From: Spirochaetota bacterium
GTDB taxonomy: Bacteria; Spirochaetota; UBA12135; COTS27; JAFLEE01
Length of the DNA stretch: 44,302 nt
Assembly: GCA_017302015.1 (NCBI GenBank)
Contig: JAFLEE010000040.1
Location: 1-44,302, forward strand
Direction of reading: 5' to 3'
Under the pieces are notes generated by a model that saw only the letters and a program-made list of their open reading frames with translations, ran no database searches and had not been told where the DNA came from. Numbering within the stretch: position 1 is the first letter of the stretch; each line of letters begins with the position of its first letter. Made by a program: the position numbers and the translations under genes. This document shows positions 1-10,195 of this stretch, piece by piece.

Positions 1-115
1 CGGGGCCCCGTCCCCCGCGGCGACGACGGCGGCGTCGGCGGCGCGGTCCGCCGCCTGGGCCGGAGCCTGAGGGATCATTGGGCGGAGTTGGGGGCCTCTG
101 GTCGTTCTCGCTCAT
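1..115 (-). CDS. 5' end of an Arg-tract, Pro/Gly-rich protein (partial)
   Basis: Reading the minus strand from an ATG at 115 gives an open frame of 38 codons that runs off the left edge. The start codon overlaps the TGA of the preceding aminotransferase gene (ATGA at 115-112), so translation is probably coupled. The peptide begins [14 protein letters not shown], continues with a Ser/Gly/Pro linker, then has nine consecutive arginines followed by RGGRGP-like residues after a GG. Such low-complexity Arg/Gly N-termini occur in RNA-binding proteins, Rho-type factors and ribonuclease E/G relatives, but nothing beyond the tail is visible, so no family can be named. The frame is real on the evidence of the overlap, the operon position and absence of stops; function is unknown. 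Confidence 0.55.
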   Translation of the reverse strand, partial: MSENDQRPPTPPNDPSGSGPGGGPRRRRRRRRRGGRGP

Positions 116-1256
116 AGTGCTTTGCCTCGCGCCAATTGGCACAGGATATCGATGCCGCGGCGCAGCGTTTCATCGCTCGCCGCGAAGGAGAGACGGAAAT
201 GGGAGGATCGGGAGGAGAAGACGCTGCCCGGGATGATAAGGACTTCGCGGGCCAGGGCTCTCTCGACGAAGGCGTCGCCATCGCCGTCGGGGGAACGGAC
301 GAAGAAGTAGAAGGCCCCCTCGCTGCGCACGAGATTCTTGTCGCCGAATGCCGGGAGGAGCCCTTCATAGACGAGATCGCGCTTCCTCGCGTAGTCGGCC
401 ACGTGGGCCCGCAGGATCTGTTGGGTCCCCTCGTGGAACCCGGCCAGGGCGGCCTTCTGGGCCACGCTCGGGGCGCAGACGAAGGTGTACTGCTGGAGTT
501 TCTTCATCTCGGCCAGGACGGGGGCCGGCCCGGCCGCGTAGCCCAGCCGCCACCCGGTCATGCTGAAGGATTTGGAGAAGCCCGAGAGCAGGATCGTCTT
601 CTCGTAGGCTTTCCAAGGGGAGGGCACCGGCGTATAAGCCCCGCCGACGTAGTTGAAGATCTCATAGATCTCATCGCAAAGGATATAGAGATCGTGGCGG
701 CGGGCCACTTCGATCACCGTGTCGATCTCGCCTTGGGTGAGGATCATCCCCGTCGGATTGGCCGGCGAGTTGAGCACGATCGCCTTGGTGCGCGGCGTGA
801 TGGCCGCCTCGAGGCGCTCCCGTCGGATGCGGAAATCGGGGTAGGTATCGAGGAGGACGGGCACGGCTTCGGCCAATTTGGCCGCATGCCGGTAGATCAC
901 GAAATAGGGGTCGGGCAGGATGAACTCGTCGCCCGGATCGAAGATCGCCTCGTAGGCGAGGAGGATGGCCCCGGACACGCCGGAGGTGACCAGGAGATCT
1001 TCGGGCTCCCGCCCTTTTTGGTCGCGGATCTGGCCTCGGAGGGCCGCCAGGAGTTCGGACACCCCCTGGGTGGGGGTATAGGCGTTGAAACCATCCGCGG
1101 TGAGGCGCTGCATCTCCGCCTTGATCGGGTCGGGCACGTCGAAATGGGGCTGCCCGATCCCCAAGTTCACGGGGCTCTTCATGGACGCCGCCATGTCGAA
1201 GATGCGCCGTATTCCGGAGGCGTCGATGGCCCCCATGCGCTTGGCGACGGGGGATT

Positions 1257-1260
<4 letters not shown>
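112..1260 (-). CDS. PLP-dependent class I/II aminotransferase
   Basis: A 382-residue fold-type I aminotransferase of the aspartate aminotransferase superfamily, expected to move an amino group between an amino acid and a 2-oxo acid in the cytoplasm. Visible motifs are the SPANPTG loop (NPTG at 168-171), the PLP-ring aspartate D196 in CDEIY, the Schiff-base lysine K230 in [16 protein letters not shown] and the following R238. Length is normal for the family. The ATG at 1260 is chosen because it overlaps the leuS stop codon (ATGA, 1260-1257), indicating translational coupling; an upstream extension in this frame lies inside leuS and reads as out-of-frame sequence. The TGA in turn overlaps the next gene. 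The exact substrate cannot be read from sequence. Confidence 0.93.
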
Positions 1261-3839
<2,579 letters not shown>

Positions 3840-3982
3840 GGGGACCTGACTTGTGAGCCCGAACCGGGGGCGCGCCTAGGCGGCGGCGTGGAAGCCGCGC
3901 CCGATTGCGTCCGTGGGCAGATCCCGGAAATTTAGCATCCGAGGGGTCCTTTTGCCATGGGAGAATTCAGCCGGAATCCCCC

Positions 3983-5233
3983 ATGAACTCCCGAGTCTGG
4001 CACCCCTTTACCCCCGTGCGCGCCCGCCGCGAGCCCCTGCCGGTGCGCCGCGCCAAGGGCGCCCGCCTCACCCTCGCCGCCGGGCGCGTCCTCATCGACG
4101 GCATCTCCTCTTGGTGGGTGAACCTCCACGGCCATGCCCACCCGTCCCTCGCCCGCGCCATCGCCGCCCAGGCGCGGAAACTGGAGCAGGTGATCTTCGC
4201 CGGCTTCACCCACGAGCCCGCGGAAACCCTCGCCGACCGGCTCTGCCGGATCCTCCCCGGGCCAATGGAACGGGTCTTTTTCTCGGACGACGGGTCGACC
4301 TCGGTGGAAGTCGCCATCAAGATCGCCCTCCAATACTGGCACAATCAGGGGCGCCCGCGCCGCAGCCTCGTGGCCCTGGACGGGGCTTACCACGGCGATA
4401 CCTTCGGGGCCATGTCCGCGGGGGCCCGGGGAATCTTCTCCGCCCCCTTCGACCGCCATCTCTTCCGGGTGGAGCGGCTCCCCTTCCCTTCCCCGGACAA
4501 GCTCGCGGCCGCCCTGGCGAAATTTCGGCGCCTCCTCGCCGGGGATCGAATCGCCGCGTTCATCTACGAACCCCTCGTCCAGGGTTCCGCCGGCATGCGC
4601 ATGTATCCCCCCGCTTCCCTGGCCGCCCTCCTGGAACTCGCCCGAACCGCCGGGGTCCCCTGCATCGCCGACGAGGTCATGACGGGTTTCGGCCGTACGG
4701 GCACCCTCTTCGCCTCCCAGCAGGTCCGTCCCCAACCCGACCTCGTCTGCCTCTCCAAGGGCCTCACGGGGGGGTTCCTTCCCATGGGTCTGACCGCGGT
4801 CTCCAGGCGCATCTTCCGAGCCTTCGATTCGGCCGAGCCCGACCGCGCTTTCTGGCACGGCCATTCCTACACGGCCAATCCCCTCGCCTGCGCCGCCGCC
4901 CTCGCGAGCCTCGACCTGCTCCTCGCGAAAGAGAGCCTCGAGGATCGGCGCCGCGTGGCCGCCACGTTCGCCGGCTGGGCGCGCAAACTCTCGGCCCACC
5001 CAGCCGCCTCGAACCCCCGCCACCACGGCTGCATCTTCGCCTTCGAGGTCCGCGCCTCCCGGGGGGGTTACTTAAGCCCCGTGCGCGACTGCCTCGAAAA
5101 GGCCTTCCTGGAGCGGGGCGTGCTTTTGCGCCCCCTCGGCAATACCGTCTACGTGCTGCCGCCCTACGCCATCACCGATGGGGAATTGGGCCGGATTTGG
5201 CGGGCGATCGAAGCGGTGCTCTCGGAAATCTGA
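3983..5233 (+). CDS. bioA: adenosylmethionine-8-amino-7-oxononanoate aminotransferase (BioA)
   Basis: DAPA aminotransferase, which converts KAPA to 7,8-diaminopelargonate in biotin synthesis, normally with S-adenosylmethionine as amino donor. The 416-residue product has the BioA hallmark GISSWWVNLHGHAHP (Trp-Trp at 44-45), a class III aminotransferase signature with D230 in DEVMTGFGRTG, and the PLP lysine K259 in CLSKGLTGGFLP. Those features separate it from acetylornithine and GABA aminotransferases. The ATG at 3983 (MNSRVWHPF) matches the usual BioA start; an in-frame upstream extension to 3905 is possible but unlike the family. It is a lone plus-strand gene with no other bio genes in view, so the rest of the pathway must be elsewhere. 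A weak hairpin follows the stop. Confidence 0.95.
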   Translation: MNSRVWHPFTPVRARREPLPVRRAKGARLTLAAGRVLIDGISSWWVNLHGHAHPSLARAIAAQARKLEQVIFAGFTHEPAETLADRLCRILPGPMERVFFSDDGSTSVEVAIKIALQYWHNQGRPRRSLVALDGAYHGDTFGAMSAGARGIFSAPFDRHLFRVERLPFPSPDKLAAALAKFRRLLAGDRIAAFIYEPLVQGSAGMRMYPPASLAALLELARTAGVPCIADEVMTGFGRTGTLFASQQVRPQPDLVCLSKGLTGGFLPMGLTAVSRRIFRAFDSAEPDRAFWHGHSYTANPLACAAALASLDLLLAKESLEDRRRVAATFAGWARKLSAHPAASNPRHHGCIFAFEVRASRGGYLSPVRDCLEKAFLERGVLLRPLGNTVYVLPPYAITDGELGRIWRAIEAVLSEI

Positions 5234-5326
5234 AAGGCGCGTCCCGATGAGAACGACCGGGAGCGAGGCCGCAGTTTCCAGGCTCCCCTTGCCCAAGAAT
5301 AGCTTGAACCACCGGGGGCGACCCAT

Positions 5327-5344
5327 CCCACCTGCGTGGGCTTT
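5327..5344 (+). terminator. weak intrinsic terminator after bioA
   Basis: A five-base GC stem CCCAC/GTGGG (5327-5331 with 5336-5340), a four-base loop and a short CTTTT run lie 94 bp after the bioA stop and just before the convergent STAS gene end. The stem is short, so this is tentative. Confidence 0.35.
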
Positions 5345-5359
5345 TGAATCGCGACGCGC

Positions 5360-5698
5360 TTAGGCTAGGGCGCCGAGGCTTTCTTCGAGGGTGAGGTCGA
5401 TATTGAGGAAGCTCTCGAGGCTGGAGGCCTTGAAGACCTCGAGGACGTCGCTGGAGAGATTGCACAGGCGAACGGCGCCCCCATCGGGCCCCTGGAGCCC
5501 CGTATGGATGGCCACGATCATTCCCACGGCCGAACTATCGAGATAGGTGACGTTCTTGAGGTCGAAGACCAGTTTTCGGTAGGCATCGCCCATTTTGCGG
5601 GTCACGAACTCATTGACCTCGCCGGCATTGCCCAGGGTGATTTCGCCCTCGGGGGCGAGGATCAGGATGCCGGGGCGGACTTCGGAAGCGATTTCCAT
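5360..5698 (-). CDS. STAS-domain anti-sigma factor antagonist
   Basis: A 112-residue single STAS domain of the SpoIIAA/RsbV type, which binds and sequesters an anti-sigma kinase in partner-switching regulation. The core pattern is clear: an early LAPEGEITLGNAGEV strand-helix, then FDLKNVTYLDSSAVGMIVAIH, where the DSS serine (about residue 58) is the expected phosphorylation site, and a final amphipathic helix. ATG at 5698 is chosen because it lies four bases after the folB stop; a longer frame starting within folB is unlikely. No RsbW/SpoIIAB-like kinase or PP2C phosphatase is in the window, so its partner is unlinked. It is the last gene of a long minus-strand run. Confidence 0.9.
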   Translation of the reverse strand: MEIASEVRPGILILAPEGEITLGNAGEVNEFVTRKMGDAYRKLVFDLKNVTYLDSSAVGMIVAIHTGLQGPDGGAVRLCNLSSDVLEVFKASSLESFLNIDLTLEESLGALA

Positions 5699-5702
5699 GG
5701 GC

Positions 5703-6131
5703 TTAATGATACGCCTTTTCCCGTAGGATGGCAAAACCCACGTTGCGGGCGAAGCGCAGGGCCCCGGGCTTATCGACCCGCACCCGCACCCGAAGCACCC
5801 GGGGATGGGAGAGGCAGAAATCGGCCAGGCGCTGGGCCAGGTGTTCCACGAGGCGGCAGGCGCTGGTCTCGGCGATCTTGAGCGCCCCCTCTTTCACCCA
5901 TTTATAGTCCACGGTGTCGCGGATCTCGTCGCTGCGGGAGGCGCGGGAGAGGTCGGCGTAGAGCGTGAGGTCGATGAGGAAGTCTTGCCGTTTTACCCGC
6001 TCGTCGGGGTTGAGGCCCAGGATCGCGCGCACGAGGAGCCCGTCGATATGGATCTCGTCGAGGCATCCCGGGGGCGCAGACGATTTCACGGTGGTCACCG
6101 GGGCCTTGGCGCCCCGCTTCTTGCTAGCCAT
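5703..6131 (-). CDS. folB: dihydroneopterin aldolase family protein (FolB)
   Basis: FolB-type T-fold protein of 142 residues. The family cleaves 7,8-dihydroneopterin to 6-hydroxymethyl-dihydropterin and glycolaldehyde in folate synthesis. Visible signatures are the opening DEIHIDGLLVRAILG, the DTVDYKWV stretch, the ETSACRLVEHLAQRLADFCL helix and the VRVDKPGALRFARNVGF block with the conserved lysine. An N-terminal Lys/Ala-rich extension of about 20 residues precedes the core. ATG at 6131 is preferred to a GTG at 6146. It sits between sufE (18 bp away) and the STAS gene (4 bp). Some relatives are FolX-like epimerases, and the two are hard to separate by eye. Confidence 0.88.
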   Translation of the reverse strand: MASKKRGAKAPVTTVKSSAPPGCLDEIHIDGLLVRAILGLNPDERVKRQDFLIDLTLYADLSRASRSDEIRDTVDYKWVKEGALKIAETSACRLVEHLAQRLADFCLSHPRVLRVRVRVDKPGALRFARNVGFAILREKAYH

Positions 6132-6149
6132 GGCTGATCTTACCACACT

Positions 6150-6578
6150 TCACGCCGGCGCCTGGCGGGCCTGGAGGGCGTAGGCGAAGAGGCGGAGCTG
6201 CTTGAGCATGGCCGAGAGGCCGTTGGCCCGGGTGGGCGTGAGGTAGCGGGTGAGTTCGAGTTTGTCGATGAGGGTCAGCGGCTCGGAGAGGATGGCCGCG
6301 GGCGCCTGGCCGTTATAAATGCGCACCAGGAGCGCCACGATGCCCTTCACGATGAGCGCGTCGCTATCGGCGTGGAAATACACGAGCCCCCCCTTCCACT
6401 CGGGGAAGAGCCAGACCTGGGCCTGGCACCCCTTGATCTTGTTCGCGTCGATGCGCATCGCCTCGGGCATGGGGGGGAGGGCCTTGCCGAGGAGGATCAA
6501 TTTCTGGTAGCGGGCATCCCAGTCGCCGCAGGAGGCGAACTCCGCGAGGAGGGCCTCCTGGGTTTCGGCGATGGTCAT
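6150..6578 (-). CDS. sufE: SufE-family sulfur acceptor
   Basis: SufE-like protein of 142 residues. SufE accepts persulfide sulfur from the cysteine desulfurase SufS and hands it to the SufBCD scaffold for Fe-S cluster assembly. The acceptor cysteine is C51 in NKIKGCQAQVW, the same position as in the well-studied E. coli protein, and the DWDARYQKLILLGKALPP and YLTPTRANGLSAML blocks are typical. ATG at 6578. No sufS or sufBCD gene is nearby, so it is an orphan within a mixed co-directional run. Confidence 0.93.
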   Translation of the reverse strand: MTIAETQEALLAEFASCGDWDARYQKLILLGKALPPMPEAMRIDANKIKGCQAQVWLFPEWKGGLVYFHADSDALIVKGIVALLVRIYNGQAPAAILSEPLTLIDKLELTRYLTPTRANGLSAMLKQLRLFAYALQARQAPA

Positions 6579-6594
6579 CGTGGCGGCGGTCCGT

Positions 6595-7080
6595 CTATTT
6601 CTTTGGGAGTTCGTAGGCCAGGGTCCAGCCGATATAGGCCGTGGTCTGGGAATTGTCGCGCCGGGGCTGGAGGCGGAAGAGGAACTTATAGGTGCCCGTC
6701 ACCGGCACGGAGAAGGCGTACTGGTTCTTCTTGAGGAACGAGATGTAGAACGGGAAGAGCGTGTCTTTCTCGGGGGTGCCGGCGGGGGGATCGAAGCCGA
6801 ATTTCCCCTCGACATCCAGGTTGTCGATGTCGTTATCGGTGGCGCAGACGAGGACGTAATTCACCTTGGTGAAGAGCGTGACCTCGAAGGTGAGGATATC
6901 CTCGGAGGTGGCGTAGAAGGTCTGCCGGAAATCCTTATCGCCGAAATAATAGCCGGGGAAGTTCTTGGCGACCACGGCGGAAAAGGCGTCGAGGCGCTTG
7001 CCGGCCTCGTCTTCGCTGGCGAAGGCCGCGACGAGGAGGAGCAGGCCGGGGAGGAGGAAACGGAGGTGCAACGGCTTCAT
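6595..7080 (-). CDS. exported protein of unknown function
   Basis: A 161-residue protein I do not recognise. It has a convincing signal peptide (KPLHLRFLLPGLLLLVAAFASE, cleavage near residue 21-22), so it should be periplasmic. The mature part is mixed, ending in strand-like aromatic stretches (FPFYISFLKKNQYAF, TYKFLFRL, AYIGWTLAYEL) that suggest a beta-sandwich like the pre-peptidase C-terminal or similar domains. It starts 10 bp after the upstream lipoprotein gene and ends 16 bp before sufE. The tight spacing to the lipoprotein suggests that the two work together. Confidence 0.75.
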   Translation of the reverse strand: MKPLHLRFLLPGLLLLVAAFASEDEAGKRLDAFSAVVAKNFPGYYFGDKDFRQTFYATSEDILTFEVTLFTKVNYVLVCATDNDIDNLDVEGKFGFDPPAGTPEKDTLFPFYISFLKKNQYAFSVPVTGTYKFLFRLQPRRDNSQTTAYIGWTLAYELPKK

Positions 7081-7090
7081 GTCGGGTGCC

Positions 7091-7873
7091 TCACTTCACG
7101 CCGTAGCGTGCTCGGAGTTCGCCCACCGATTTCTCGAGGGCCAGCATCTGGTCGCGGGTGAGCGTCTTGCCGGAGGGGGCGTTGAGGTAGGGCTCGTTCT
7201 TCTTGAGGAACTCGAGTTCCGGGTCGGCCACGCCCGCCTTCTTGAATTTTTCCCGGAAATAGGAGATTTCGGCGGCGCGGCTGAAGAAGCCCGGCAGCGA
7301 CTCGGCCAAGTTCTGGTTGAGCTGGACCCCGAGGGAGATGTGGAGGAACTCGAGCCAGGTGCCGAAGACCACCTGCTGGATGACGGTGTCGTTCCCGCGG
7401 GACTTGAAATAGACCTTGATGATCTGCTCGATGCCGGCGAGTTCGGAGAGCAGGTCGCCGTAATTGTCGGCCCGGGTATCCTGGACCATGGTGTTGATGC
7501 GCGTGGCCCGGTCTTTGATCTGGAGGAGGACGGCCTCGTCGTCGATGTCGATGGCCTTGGAGAGGTCGATGATGTCTTGGGTGAGCCCCTTGGCGGCCTG
7601 GTCGTTGCGCGTGAAGAGGGCGAGGGTCAGGTTGGGCACCTTGAGGCCGATCTGGAAGCCCACGAGCCCGGGGACGGGCTTGAGTTTCTGGCCGTCGATG
7701 GCCTTGTTCCAATCGACCCCGGCCAATTGGTTCTTGATGGAGATGAAGGCGAGCTGGGCGGGGGGTAATTTGGCCTCGTTCTTCTTGTGGTCGTCGCGGG
7801 CCCCGGAATCGGTGGTGCACGAGGCCAGGAACAAGGCCGCAATGGCCGACACGGGGATCAGGAAGCGCAACAT
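7091..7873 (-). CDS. putative lipoprotein
   Basis: A 260-residue product with a type II signal peptide: LRFLIPVSAIAALF, then the lipobox LASC near residue 18. The mature protein is predicted mostly helical (QLAFISIKNQLAGVDWNKAI..., LTQDIIDLSKAIDIDDEAVLLQIKDRA, repeated helices to the end) with no recognised enzyme motif. ATG at 7873 is chosen because it places the lipobox correctly and follows a GGAGAAAA ribosome site; the longer frame starting at 7918 would bury the signal peptide. It is followed 10 bp later by a second exported protein. A small periplasmic scaffold or chaperone role is possible, but function is unknown. Confidence 0.8.
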   Translation of the reverse strand: MLRFLIPVSAIAALFLASCTTDSGARDDHKKNEAKLPPAQLAFISIKNQLAGVDWNKAIDGQKLKPVPGLVGFQIGLKVPNLTLALFTRNDQAAKGLTQDIIDLSKAIDIDDEAVLLQIKDRATRINTMVQDTRADNYGDLLSELAGIEQIIKVYFKSRGNDTVIQQVVFGTWLEFLHISLGVQLNQNLAESLPGFFSRAAEISYFREKFKKAGVADPELEFLKKNEPYLNAPSGKTLTRDQMLALEKSVGELRARYGVK

Positions 7874-7889
7874 GGTTTTCTCCGCCCTA

Positions 7890-7918
7890 AATTTAGTTTC
7901 AATCGCGACCCGGTGCAA
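7890..7918 (-). promoter_or_regulatory. candidate sigma-70 promoter for the lipoprotein gene
   Basis: On the minus strand TTGCAC (7918-7913), 17 bases, then TAAATT (7895-7890), about 17 bases before the lipoprotein ATG and overlapping the end of the HAD gene. The -10 sits in a 10-base palindrome CTAAATTTAG. Both hexamers are imperfect, so this is tentative. Confidence 0.35.
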
Positions 7919-8558
7919 GTTCGGCCAAAACCCTGTCCACGGCGTCGGGGAGCGCGGCGGGGGCCTCGACGACCGCCCCCTGGGCCTCCCGCGCCAGGAC
8001 GGCCCCTGCGTTATAACCCCAGGCGACCCCCACGAAGGCGAGGTTATTGCGCCAGGCGGCCTCGAGATCCCGGAGTTCGTCGCCCACGACCACGCATTCC
8101 CCCGCCCGCAGCTCGAATTTTTTCGCGACTTTCTGCATGGTCTTCCATTTCCCGAAGATCGAGCGGTCGCTATGGACGAAATCGAAGCGGGAGCTGAGGT
8201 CGTTCTTCTCGAGGAAGCGCAGCACGTTCTTGCGCGCGTTGCTGGTGACGATGCCCAGGCGGTAGCCCCGGCGCCCCAATTCGGCCACCGCCTGGGGCAT
8301 TCCCGGGAACACGGGGATGCGCTCGATGCCGTCGCGGAGTTCCTTGCGCACGCGCCGGGCGAGGCGGGGGATCTTCCACGCCTTGATGCCGACGCGGCGG
8401 CAGCATTGCCAAGCGGTGAGCATCTTCATCTCGGGGATCTCCTCCCGGGTCACGGGGCGGTAACCGTAGCGCGGCGCGAAGCGGTTGATGAGCTCGTAGC
8501 CGACCTCGAAGGAGTCGGCCAAGGTTCCGTCGAAATCGAGGATCACCGTCTTCGCCAC
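7899..8558 (-). CDS. HAD-superfamily hydrolase, phosphoglycolate-phosphatase-like
   Basis: A 219-residue HAD phosphatase with a helical cap. Motif I is ILDFDGTLADS (nucleophile D8, acid D10), motif II is the VTSN threonine/serine region, the motif III lysine lies in FGKWKTMQKV, and motif IV is VVVGDELRDLEAA. The GDE-RD-EAA form with the later VAWGYN is typical of the PGP/AHBA-synthesis-associated subgroup. It probably dephosphorylates a small phosphoester in the cytoplasm; the substrate is not readable. The start is a GTG at 8558 with a strong AAGGGGG ribosome site five bases upstream. It lies 28 bp after the AEC transporter gene. Confidence 0.92.
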   Translation of the reverse strand: MAKTVILDFDGTLADSFEVGYELINRFAPRYGYRPVTREEIPEMKMLTAWQCCRRVGIKAWKIPRLARRVRKELRDGIERIPVFPGMPQAVAELGRRGYRLGIVTSNARKNVLRFLEKNDLSSRFDFVHSDRSIFGKWKTMQKVAKKFELRAGECVVVGDELRDLEAAWRNNLAFVGVAWGYNAGAVLAREAQGAVVEAPAALPDAVDRVLAELAPGRD

Positions 8559-8586
8559 GGGACCCCCTTGGTGGAGACGGCGGCCT

Positions 8587-9534
8587 TCACGCGAGCCCCC
8601 GCAGGTGCAACCAGGTCATCCAGACCGCCAAAGTGGCCACCGAGGCGAGGGTCGACAGGGCGACGATGGATGCGGCGAGGCGGCCGTCTTGCCCCATGCC
8701 GCGCGCCATGGCGTAACTCGCCACCGCCGTGGGCGAGGCCACCAACACCACCAGCACCCCGAGGCGAAGATCGCGGATGCCGAACCCCCAGCAGGCCGCC
8801 GCCGCCGCGGCCGGAACGACCAGGAGTTTCACCCCCGTGGCGAGGATCGTATTCCCCCAATCCGACCTTTCCCGTAGGCGCAGGAGATCGACGCCCATGG
8901 CGATCATGGCCAGGGGGAACGCCAGGCTCGCCAGGGTTTCGCCCGTCTTCAGGATGAAGAGGGGCGTTCGTCCCGGCGCGTAGAGGGAGAGGAGCACCCC
9001 GGCGATCGTGGCGAGGATCAGGGGATTGGTGGCCAAGGCGACCAAGGCCTGCCGCACGGCTTGGCGGCTCACCCCGGCCCCGGGCAGGGTGAGGACGATG
9101 ACCGCGAGGAGGTTATAGAGCGGCATGAGGAACGCCGTGAGCGCCACGGCGATCCCCAGGCTGCCCTCGGGGAAGGCGCGCTGGATGAGCGGGAGGCCGA
9201 CCACCACGAGGTTCGCCCGGAACATGCCTTGGACCAAGGGCCCACGGGATTCCCGGTTGCGGGTCGTGATCATGGAGACCGCGAGGCCCAGCGCCGTGAT
9301 GGCCAAGGTCACGCCGACCCCGACCCCCACGAGGGGAAGGTCGACCGCCTTGGTGAACGGGGTCTTCAGGAACTCGGTGATGATGAGGGCCGGCAGGGCC
9401 ACATTGAAGACGAGGGCGTTGGCGACCCGGGCGAAGCCCTCGTCGGTGATGCCGCGGGCGGCGAGGAAGAAGCCCAGGGCCAAGAGCACCCCGAAGGGCG
9501 CGATGGCCTGGAGGACGAAGAGGGGGGTTTCCAA
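8587..9534 (-). CDS. AEC (auxin efflux carrier) family permease
   Basis: A 315-residue polytopic inner-membrane protein with eight to ten hydrophobic segments, matching the AEC/Mem_trans family of secondary transporters for organic anions and other small metabolites. Supporting features are the N-terminal FGVLLALGFFLA segment, ALVFNVALPALIITEF (a conserved N...PAL half-site), the FRANLVVVGLPL motif in the middle and a C-terminal VVLVASPTAVASYAMARGMGQD block characteristic of the family. The start appears to be TTG at 9534, four bases after the isomerase stop codon, implying coupling. Substrate unknown. Confidence 0.9.
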   Translation of the reverse strand: METPLFVLQAIAPFGVLLALGFFLAARGITDEGFARVANALVFNVALPALIITEFLKTPFTKAVDLPLVGVGVGVTLAITALGLAVSMITTRNRESRGPLVQGMFRANLVVVGLPLIQRAFPEGSLGIAVALTAFLMPLYNLLAVIVLTLPGAGVSRQAVRQALVALATNPLILATIAGVLLSLYAPGRTPLFILKTGETLASLAFPLAMIAMGVDLLRLRERSDWGNTILATGVKLLVVPAAAAAACWGFGIRDLRLGVLVVLVASPTAVASYAMARGMGQDGRLAASIVALSTLASVATLAVWMTWLHLRGLA

Positions 9535-9538
9535 GACG

Positions 9539-10195
9539 TCAGGCGTCCCGGCGTTGGCCCGGGAAGAAGCGCTCCTCGAGGGCGAAGCAGATCGCGTGGT
9601 AGATGGGGAGGTGGAACTCTTGGATGAGGTAGACGGCGTCGGCGGGGGCCTTGACGGTCACGTCGCAGATCTCGGCGAGACGTCCGCCCTTGGACCCCGT
9701 GAGGCCGATGGTGGCGATGCCCCGGGCCTTGGCGACCTGGGCCGCCGCCACCACGTTCTTGGAGTTCCCCGAGGTGGAGATGGCGAGGAGCGCATCCCCG
9801 GCCTTGCCCAAACCCAGGAGTTGCTGGGCGTAGGCGTACACCCATTGGTTGTCGTTCCCGAAAGCCGTGGTGAAGGCCAGGTGGGAGGTCAAGGCCACCG
9901 CGGGCAGCGGCCATTCCAGGCGCGCCAGGATGGCCTCGGCGTCGGCGGGGTAGAGTTTGCGCAGGGCCTCGGCGAAGGCCGGATCGAGGAGGCGCTTCGA
10001 GCGGAAGCCCTTGAGGAGTTCGCCCACGATATGCTCGGCGTCGGAGGCGCTGCCGCCGTTGCCGCAGGTGAGGAGTTTCCCGCCGCCCTCGTAGCTGCGC
10101 TTCAGGAGCGCCATGGCGTCGAGCCAGGCCTGGCGGCAGGCGGAAAGCGGCGGGTAGCGCCGAACGAGGTCGTCGGCGATTTCTTCGTTGGTCAT
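9539..10195 (-). CDS. gmhA: SIS-domain sugar-phosphate isomerase, GmhA-like
   Basis: A 218-residue SIS protein like GmhA, which converts sedoheptulose 7-phosphate to heptose 7-phosphate for LPS core or S-layer glycans. The sugar-phosphate loops are CGNGGSASDAEHIVGEL (44-60) and STSGNSKNV (140-148). The four residues that act or bind metal in GmhA are all present with correct spacing: H55 and E59, then Q192 and H200. An inserted stretch of about 25 residues (62-95) precedes the first beta-strand repeat. ATG at 10195 overlaps the ABC transporter stop (ATGA). The DiaA family shares the SIS fold but lacks this full residue set, so GmhA activity is favoured. Confidence 0.88.
   Translation of the reverse strand: MTNEEIADDLVRRYPPLSACRQAWLDAMALLKRSYEGGGKLLTCGNGGSASDAEHIVGELLKGFRSKRLLDPAFAEALRKLYPADAEAILARLEWPLPAVALTSHLAFTTAFGNDNQWVYAYAQQLLGLGKAGDALLAISTSGNSKNVVAAAQVAKARGIATIGLTGSKGGRLAEICDVTVKAPADAVYLIQEFHLPIYHAICFALEERFFPGQRRDA

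Noticed and set aside
4853-4868. TGGCACG string within bioA as a second sigma-54 site
   Set aside because: Inside coding sequence, and the -12 TTGC element is missing at the required distance.
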